This document shows, piece after piece, positions 6,169 through 6,761 of a stretch of 6,761 nt of DNA. The position numbers were made by a program, and so were the translations under genes. The first letter of the stretch is position 1; every line of letters starts with the position of its first letter. The notes below the pieces were generated by a model. That model was not told the origin of the DNA, made no database searches, and was given only the letters and a program-made list of their open reading frames with translations. Source of the stretch: JBOGJI01 sp050747865 (GTDB lineage Bacteria > Acidobacteriota > Thermoanaerobaculia > Multivoradales > JAHEKO01); the NCBI GenBank assembly GCA_050747865.1, contig JBOGJI010000034.1, forward strand, positions 1-6,761. The letters are read 5' to 3'.

Positions 6169-6635
6169 GCCGGGAGGAGCTCCTCGCCGAGGCGGCCGAG
6201 CTGCGCCGGCAAGGAAGGACGCTCGCCCTCGCCAACGGCCACTTCGACCTCCTCCACGTCGGGCACCTGCGCTACCTGCAAGCCGCCGCGGCGGAAGCCG
6301 ATCGGCTGGTGGTGGGAATCAACGACGACACCTCGGTGGCGCGCCTCAAAGGGCCCGGCCGCCCCATCGTGCCGGCGGCCGAGCGCGCCGAGCTGCTCGC
6401 CGCGCTCGAGCCGGTCGACTACGTGGTCGTGTTCGACGGCGATACGCCGGCGCCGCTGCTCGCCGAGCTCGAGCCCGACGTACACTGCAAGGGCCCCGAC
6501 TACGGCACCCCCGAAGCCGTCCCCGAATACGAGGTCGTGCGCTCCTACGGCGGCCGCACCGCCCTGGTGGGCGACCCCAAGGACCACGCCACCAGCGACT
6601 TGATCGAGCGGGTCCGGCGGCTCCCCTCGGGCTGA
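6153..6635 (+). CDS. rfaE2: D-glycero-beta-D-manno-heptose-1-phosphate adenylyltransferase (cytidylyltransferase-like fold)
   Basis: A 160-residue nucleotidyltransferase of the RfaE2/HldC type, expected to join heptose 1-phosphate and ATP to give ADP-heptose and pyrophosphate. ALANGHFDLLHVGHLRYLQA (25-44) holds the HxGH catalytic motif as H35-V-G-H38. VVGINDDTSVARLKGPGRP (53-71), ERAELLAALEPVDYVVVF (77-94), DVHCKGPDY (109-117) and GDPKDHATSDLIERV (140-154) match the adenylyltransferase half of bifunctional HldE. The commoner 'NGCFD' or 'NGVFD' reads NGHFD here. Length is normal for the split form. Its start overlaps the kinase stop by 16 bp, so the two halves, fused in Enterobacteria, are separate but probably translationally coupled. 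The isomerase GmhA, phosphatase GmhB and epimerase HldD are not in this window. The close relative that uses glycerol-3-phosphate (TagD) is less likely given the adjoining heptose kinase. Confidence 0.88.
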   Translation: MGRVVSREELLAEAAELRRQGRTLALANGHFDLLHVGHLRYLQAAAAEADRLVVGINDDTSVARLKGPGRPIVPAAERAELLAALEPVDYVVVFDGDTPAPLLAELEPDVHCKGPDYGTPEAVPEYEVVRSYGGRTALVGDPKDHATSDLIERVRRLPSG

Positions 6636-6761
6636 TCTCAGAGCCCGTGAATGCATCTCCCGTGGGTCGCGCGCCAGGGGCTTGCGGGTCGTATGCAAGA
6701 CATCATAGGGCAGCCGCGTCCTGAGTCGCGGTCGCGGCAGGTGGCTTCCATGCAGATCGTC
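6636..6761. other. Downstream non-coding stretch to the window edge
   Basis: No recognisable gene. It holds the right copy of the 18-bp repeat and two small inverted repeats, CTTGC/GCAAG (6681-6699) and CCGCG/CGCGG (6714-6731), neither followed by a T-run, so no intrinsic terminator can be called. An ATG at 6750 begins a frame with only four codons before the edge (M-Q-I-V), too short to interpret. Confidence 0.4.
6638..6655. repeat. 18-bp direct repeat, right copy (downstream of the heptose pair)
   Basis: TCAGAGCCCGTGAATGCA starts 2 nt after the adenylyltransferase stop codon and differs from the copy at 5006-5023 by three C/T transitions. Both copies are intergenic and in the same orientation. 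Confidence 0.4.

Noticed and set aside
6750..6761. Start of a further gene or transposase at the right edge
   Set aside because: Only four codons are visible, so no identity can be supported.
1..6761. CRISPR array, tRNA, rRNA, toxin-antitoxin or phage genes
   Set aside because: No regularly spaced repeats, no cloverleaf-like or rRNA-like sequence and no such protein families were seen on either strand.

Overview
This is a GC-rich, densely packed chromosomal segment. It most likely comes from a Gram-negative bacterium: it carries a kinase/adenylyltransferase pair for ADP-heptose (a lipopolysaccharide or surface-glycan precursor) and a secreted DUF11-repeat protein with a C-terminal sorting-type tail. 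High GC, the gene families and the absence of any phage or plasmid gene fit groups such as Acidobacteriota or other high-GC Gram-negatives. That placement is an inference, because no rRNA or other marker gene is present.

Layout, left to right. (1) Minus strand, cut by the left edge: the first 30 residues of a RidA/YjgF-like protein. (2) Divergent from it, plus strand: a small exported, probably lipid-anchored protein of unknown function with two small beta-rich regions. (3) Convergent with that, minus strand: a 555-residue secreted protein with a novel-looking N-terminal region, two cysteine-bearing DUF11 repeats and an IPTL-like membrane tail. (4) After a 152-bp divergent spacer, plus strand: a Pr6Pr-family six-helix membrane protein. 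(5) Minus strand, read leftward from about 5000: a four-helix CopD-like membrane protein followed after 11 nt by a MidA/NDUFAF7-type methyltransferase. The 3' end of the methyltransferase overlaps the 3' end of the Pr6Pr gene by 26 bp. (6) Divergent from that operon, plus strand: a heptose-7-phosphate kinase (rfaE1/hldA type) overlapped by 16 bp by a heptose-1-phosphate adenylyltransferase (rfaE2/hldC type). The last 126 bp hold no recognisable gene.

The one clear functional unit is the kinase/adenylyltransferase pair, which would catalyse two steps of ADP-heptose synthesis. The isomerase, phosphatase and epimerase of that pathway are not in the window. The other genes look like ordinary, unrelated neighbours. 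I do not see a convincing new multi-gene system. The points most worth checking are the 18-bp near-identical repeats bracketing the heptose pair, the unassigned N-terminal region and cysteine pattern of the DUF11 protein, and the two-domain exported protein.
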